From positions 1-7,956 of the forward strand of contig JACCVB010000361.1 of assembly GCA_013698385.1 (NCBI GenBank): DNA of 7,956 nucleotides, given 5' to 3'. This DNA is from Chloroflexota bacterium. GTDB lineage: Bacteria > Chloroflexota > Limnocylindria > Limnocylindrales > CSP1-4. Positions 5,459-7,956 of the stretch are shown here, piece after piece. Made by a program: the position numbers and the translations under genes. Numbering within the stretch: the stretch's first letter is position 1; each line of letters opens with the position of its first letter. The notes beneath the pieces were generated by a model. It was not told where the DNA came from. It worked only from the letters and a program-made list of their open reading frames with translations, and did not search any database.

Positions 5459-6462
5459 CCCGCGACGACGATGCCGACGATCGATATGCCGGCAAGCGCG
5501 ATCGAACCGCTCGATTGACCCGGCTGGTGGCCATCTTGCAGGCCCATCCCGAGGGCATCCGCACGGCCGAGGTCGCTGAGCGAGTCGGGATGTCCGTGCG
5601 CACGGTCTACCGCGACCTGCAGGCCCTCGAACGCGAACTGGGCCTCCCGCTGTGGGCTGACGATGGTCGCTGGGGCGTGGACCAGGAGAAGGCCTTCCTG
5701 CCGCCGCTCAAGCTCACTCAATCGGAAGCGATGGCCGTCGTGCTGGCCGCGCGCCTGATGGTCCGCTACGCCGACAAGTACGACCCGGACCTCGCCGCTG
5801 CGTTCGAGAAGCTGGAGCAAGGGCTGCCGCCGGCCCTCGCCGCCCACGTGGAACGCACCCTGGACGTGCTCTCGAAGGCCCCTCGCGATGAGCGGTTCAG
5901 CGGTCACGTCCGTCGGCTGACGAAGGCCTGGGCGGAGCGCCGGGTGGTGACCCTGGAGTACGAACCGGCCCGCTACGCCGCTCACGACGCACCGCGCACG
6001 GCGGTCGTCCATCCGTACCTGATCGAGCCCTCGCTCCAGACCCACGCGCTGTACCTGATCGGCTGGGACGAGACCCGCGAGGCCCTGCGCACGTTCAAGA
6101 TCGAGCGGATCCGGGACGTTGGCCTGACCACACGGACGTTCGAGCCACCGGAGGCGGGCACGCTGGAGGCGTCGCTCACACGGGCATGGGACATCATCGC
6201 CGACCAGCCACCGACCGAGATCGACCTGCGCTTCGCTCCGTCGGTCGCTGCGCGCGTGGCGGAGACCACCTGGCATCCCACCCAGCAGACCGAGCTCGAA
6301 GCCGACGGCTCGCTGCGCTGGCGCGGAACCATCGCGGGCACGATCGAGATCCGCCTCTGGATCCTGTCCTGGGGCGACACGGTGGAGGTGCTCCAGCCGG
6401 CCGCGCTGCGCGACGACGTGGCCACGACATTGCGCCGCGCGTCGGACCGATACGCCGTCTGA
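5455..6462 (+). CDS. WYL-domain transcriptional regulator with N-terminal helix-turn-helix
   Basis: This is a 335-residue DNA-binding regulator of the HTH-WYL-WCX type. A winged HTH of the HTH_11/DeoR-like kind spans about 18-75; AEVAERVGMSVRTVYRDLQ (38-56) includes the recognition helix. The WYL domain spans about 148-228 with LYLIGWD (199-205), FKIERIRDV (214-222) and the ligand-contact type Arg212 and Arg218; the eponymous Trp is replaced by Leu199. A WCX-like C-terminal extension (about 253-330) ends in WILSWGDTVEVLQP. WYL domains sense small ligands or nucleic acid and often control DNA-damage or defence genes. The frame is open back to 5023, but ATG 5455 is chosen because it overlaps the upstream stop as ATGA and directly precedes the HTH. 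The protein is probably coupled to and controlled together with the upstream membrane protein. Length is normal for the family. Confidence 0.92.
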   Translation: MTRDDDADDRYAGKRDRTARLTRLVAILQAHPEGIRTAEVAERVGMSVRTVYRDLQALERELGLPLWADDGRWGVDQEKAFLPPLKLTQSEAMAVVLAARLMVRYADKYDPDLAAAFEKLEQGLPPALAAHVERTLDVLSKAPRDERFSGHVRRLTKAWAERRVVTLEYEPARYAAHDAPRTAVVHPYLIEPSLQTHALYLIGWDETREALRTFKIERIRDVGLTTRTFEPPEAGTLEASLTRAWDIIADQPPTEIDLRFAPSVAARVAETTWHPTQQTELEADGSLRWRGTIAGTIEIRLWILSWGDTVEVLQPAALRDDVATTLRRASDRYAV

Positions 6463-6480
6463 AACGGCTCTCGGCGAACC

Positions 6481-6497
6481 TGCGCGCCGGTCGCGCA
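6481..6497 (+). terminator. Short GC-rich hairpin after the WYL regulator gene
   Basis: TGCGCG (6481-6486) pairs perfectly with CGCGCA (6492-6497) around a 5-base loop, 18 bases after the WYL stop. There is no T-run, so it would be at best a weak or factor-assisted terminator. It could also be chance pairing in GC-rich DNA. Confidence 0.25.
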
Positions 6498-6510
6498 CGG
6501 TCTGCGACAG

Positions 6511-6870
6511 TTGCCGGGGTGTGGTAGCGAGTCCGATGGCCGGACGTTCGGCTCCATCGTCCTGACCGAGTCCGCCGATCACTCAGGCGCCCGCTCCGGG
6601 ATCAGCGCGGCCTCCCGCTCCGGCGATGACCTCCGATGGACCTGGATCGGCTGGGATCGGGCGCTCCAGACCCATACCGTCGGCCTGCGCGACTTCGACG
6701 TCCAATACCGTATCGGCGGGGGTGACTGGCGCACGATCCGCAATGGCTCGACGTCGATCACGCTGGAGGACCGTGTCCATGGACGCACGTACAGCCTGCG
6801 CGTCCGCGCCACCGACCGGCGCGGTAACGTGGGCGCATGGACGAGCCCCTCCTTGGTCTGGGTTCCCTGA
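6511..6870 (+). pseudogene. Probable C-terminal remnant of a secreted fibronectin-III/Ig-like protein
   Basis: The open stretch from TTG 6511 encodes 119 residues and ends at TGA 6868-6870. Residues about 60-119 look like a fibronectin-III or related beta-sandwich: FDVQYRIGGGDW (62-73), then TYSLRVRATDRRGNVGAWT ending in LVWVP. Such domains usually close large exported proteins, yet here there is no signal peptide, no ATG or GTG, and no ribosome binding site before the TTG. The frame is open back to the WYL stop at 6460-6462, so no upstream coding part survives. The 3' end overlaps the next gene's start by 34 bases. I infer a truncated leftover of a deleted gene. The alternative is a small expressed protein from TTG 6511; the good coding pattern of the fold means this cannot be excluded. 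Confidence 0.5.
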
Positions 6871-7956
6871 CACCGACCGGTCGACGACTGCCCTTCGCGG
6901 CGGTCAACCTGATCAGCGACCCGATCCACGGCTACATCGAGCTCACGAAGCGCCTCTCCCCGGCCGAGTCCGGGGCGGCCGGGCTGCCGGAGGAATCGGT
7001 CGCCGAGGAGGACGTGCTGGATAGCGCGTGGCTCCAGCGGTTGCGCCGGATCAGCCAGCTCCAGAGCGCTCGCTGGGTCTTTCCCACGGCCGAGCATTCG
7101 CGGTTCACCCACGGCCTCGGCGTGATGCACGAGGCGGGCCTGTGGGCCAGGTCGCTCTATCCCAGCCTGCGCAGCGAGCTCGCAGGGACTGGTTCCGGCG
7201 GGACCATCCCGTCCGAGGGCCTCGTCGTCGAGACGATGCGCATGGCGGGCCTGCTCCACGATGTGGGGCACGGGCCGTTCGCGCACTTCTTCGACGACCA
7301 CGTCCTGGCCGCATTCCGGGCCCCGGCCGATGCGCGTCGGGCGCCAGGAAAGCGGCTCAGTCACGAAGACCTGGGCGCCCGGATCATCGAAGCGGAGCTG
7401 GGCACGCTACTCGGGGGGCTGCGTCGCGCGCCCGGTGCCGTCGCCGAGCGCGACGCCTTCGCGGACGGCGAGTCGATCGATCCACGCTGGCTCTCGTTCC
7501 TGATCGCCAAGCCGGCCCTCGCGGATCCCGCCATGCCGAGCTGGGTGCGCTGGCTCCAGCCACTGCTGTCTGGCGTGTTCACGGTGGACAACCTGGACTA
7601 CGTGCGACGCGATGCCTACCTGACGGGCGTGGCCGTGGGACCGGTCGATGTGGAACGGCTGCGGCGCTACACGTTCATCGGCGAGGCCGGACTGACCCTG
7701 TACGAGCCCGGTCTTGGTGCGCTCGAGATCTTCCTGACCGCCCGGCGGTTCATGTACCAGCAGGTCTACTTCCATCGCACCGTCCGGGCCATCGACCTTG
7801 ACCTCGCCGAAGTCTTCGGAGCCTCCATCCGGGCGATCTTCGGCGAGGGATCGCCCGCGGATCGATTGGCGGCCTACGCCGACCTGGATGAGTACGCCTT
7901 GCTCCACCAGGCGGCGCGCTGGTCCCGTGGCGTCGATGTCGCAGGGCCGGCCGACG
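6837..7956 (+). CDS. HD-domain phosphohydrolase, SAMHD1/dNTP triphosphohydrolase-like, 3' truncated
   Basis: The first 373 residues are present; the gene runs off the right edge. An HD superfamily core starts near residue 24 with NLISDPIHGYIEL. The metal site is complete by comparison with SAMHD1-like enzymes: R89-F-T-H92, H141-D142 in LLHDVGHGPFAH (139-150) with His145 and His150, His176, and Asp251 in VDNLDYVRRDA (250-260). Relatives of this group hydrolyse dNTPs to deoxynucleosides and triphosphate in the cytoplasm; others act on different nucleotides, so the substrate is inferred. ATG 6837 is the first start after an in-frame TAA at 6825-6827. It has only a weak GTGGG before it, but TAACGT six bases upstream could be a leaderless -10. 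It overlaps the fibronectin-like remnant by 34 bases and lies 374 bases beyond the WYL regulator, same strand. Confidence 0.92.
   Translation, partial: MDEPLLGLGSLTPTGRRLPFAAVNLISDPIHGYIELTKRLSPAESGAAGLPEESVAEEDVLDSAWLQRLRRISQLQSARWVFPTAEHSRFTHGLGVMHEAGLWARSLYPSLRSELAGTGSGGTIPSEGLVVETMRMAGLLHDVGHGPFAHFFDDHVLAAFRAPADARRAPGKRLSHEDLGARIIEAELGTLLGGLRRAPGAVAERDAFADGESIDPRWLSFLIAKPALADPAMPSWVRWLQPLLSGVFTVDNLDYVRRDAYLTGVAVGPVDVERLRRYTFIGEAGLTLYEPGLGALEIFLTARRFMYQQVYFHRTVRAIDLDLAEVFGASIRAIFGEGSPADRLAAYADLDEYALLHQAARWSRGVDVAGPAD

Noticed and set aside
6460..6510. Programmed readthrough joining the WYL regulator to the fibronectin-like segment
   Set aside because: The frame match has a one-in-three chance of occurring, no readthrough signal was recognised, and a cytoplasmic regulator fused to an extracellular-type domain makes little sense.
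7028..7801. Plus-strand open frame of 257 codons inside the HD gene
   Set aside because: The HD frame carries the full set of metal-site motifs through this stretch; the other frame is Arg/Pro/Gly-rich shadow sequence.
1..7956. CRISPR array, tRNA, rRNA, insertion sequence or attachment site
   Set aside because: No regularly spaced repeats, no cloverleaf or rRNA-like stretches, no transposase and no terminal inverted repeats were seen on either strand by reading.

Overview
This window looks like chromosomal DNA of a high-GC bacterium. The GC-rich codon third positions, the Ala/Ser/Pro-rich lipoprotein linkers and the overall protein flavour suggest a Chloroflexota lineage known mostly from metagenomes; a high-GC actinobacterium is the main alternative. 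This is inference from sequence style. No rRNA, tRNA, insertion sequence, CRISPR array or replication origin was seen.

Left end (1-1324, rightward): the last 46 codons of a GGDEF-type protein, then a lipoprotein with a LysM domain followed by a polysaccharide-deacetylase (NodB-like) domain. The NodB domain has lost its catalytic Asp and its metal-binding Asp and His residues, so it is probably a pseudoenzyme.

Centre left (1423-4029, leftward): a complete three-gene importer of the polar amino acid family. The order of transcription is lipoprotein substrate-binding protein, permease, ATPase. The ATPase overlaps the permease end and may start at a CTG that overlaps the permease stop. Just upstream of the binding-protein gene are a strong ribosome binding site, a candidate -10 and a 13-bp inverted repeat placed like an operator.

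Divergent region (4030-4228): about 200 bases rich in palindromes and short direct repeats, serving the importer on one side and the next operon on the other.

Centre right (4229-6462, rightward): an unrecognised protein with about five membrane helices and a C-terminal soluble domain, translationally coupled through an ATGA overlap to a WYL-domain transcriptional regulator. A membrane partner made together with a WYL regulator suggests a small regulatory pair.

Right end (6463-7956, rightward): an apparent C-terminal fragment of a secreted fibronectin-III-like protein with no convincing start, then an HD-domain phosphohydrolase of the SAMHD1/dNTPase-like family. Its whole metal site is intact and it runs off the window end. 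A WYL regulator close to an HD nucleotide phosphohydrolase recalls some anti-phage loci, but the remaining evidence is too thin to claim one.
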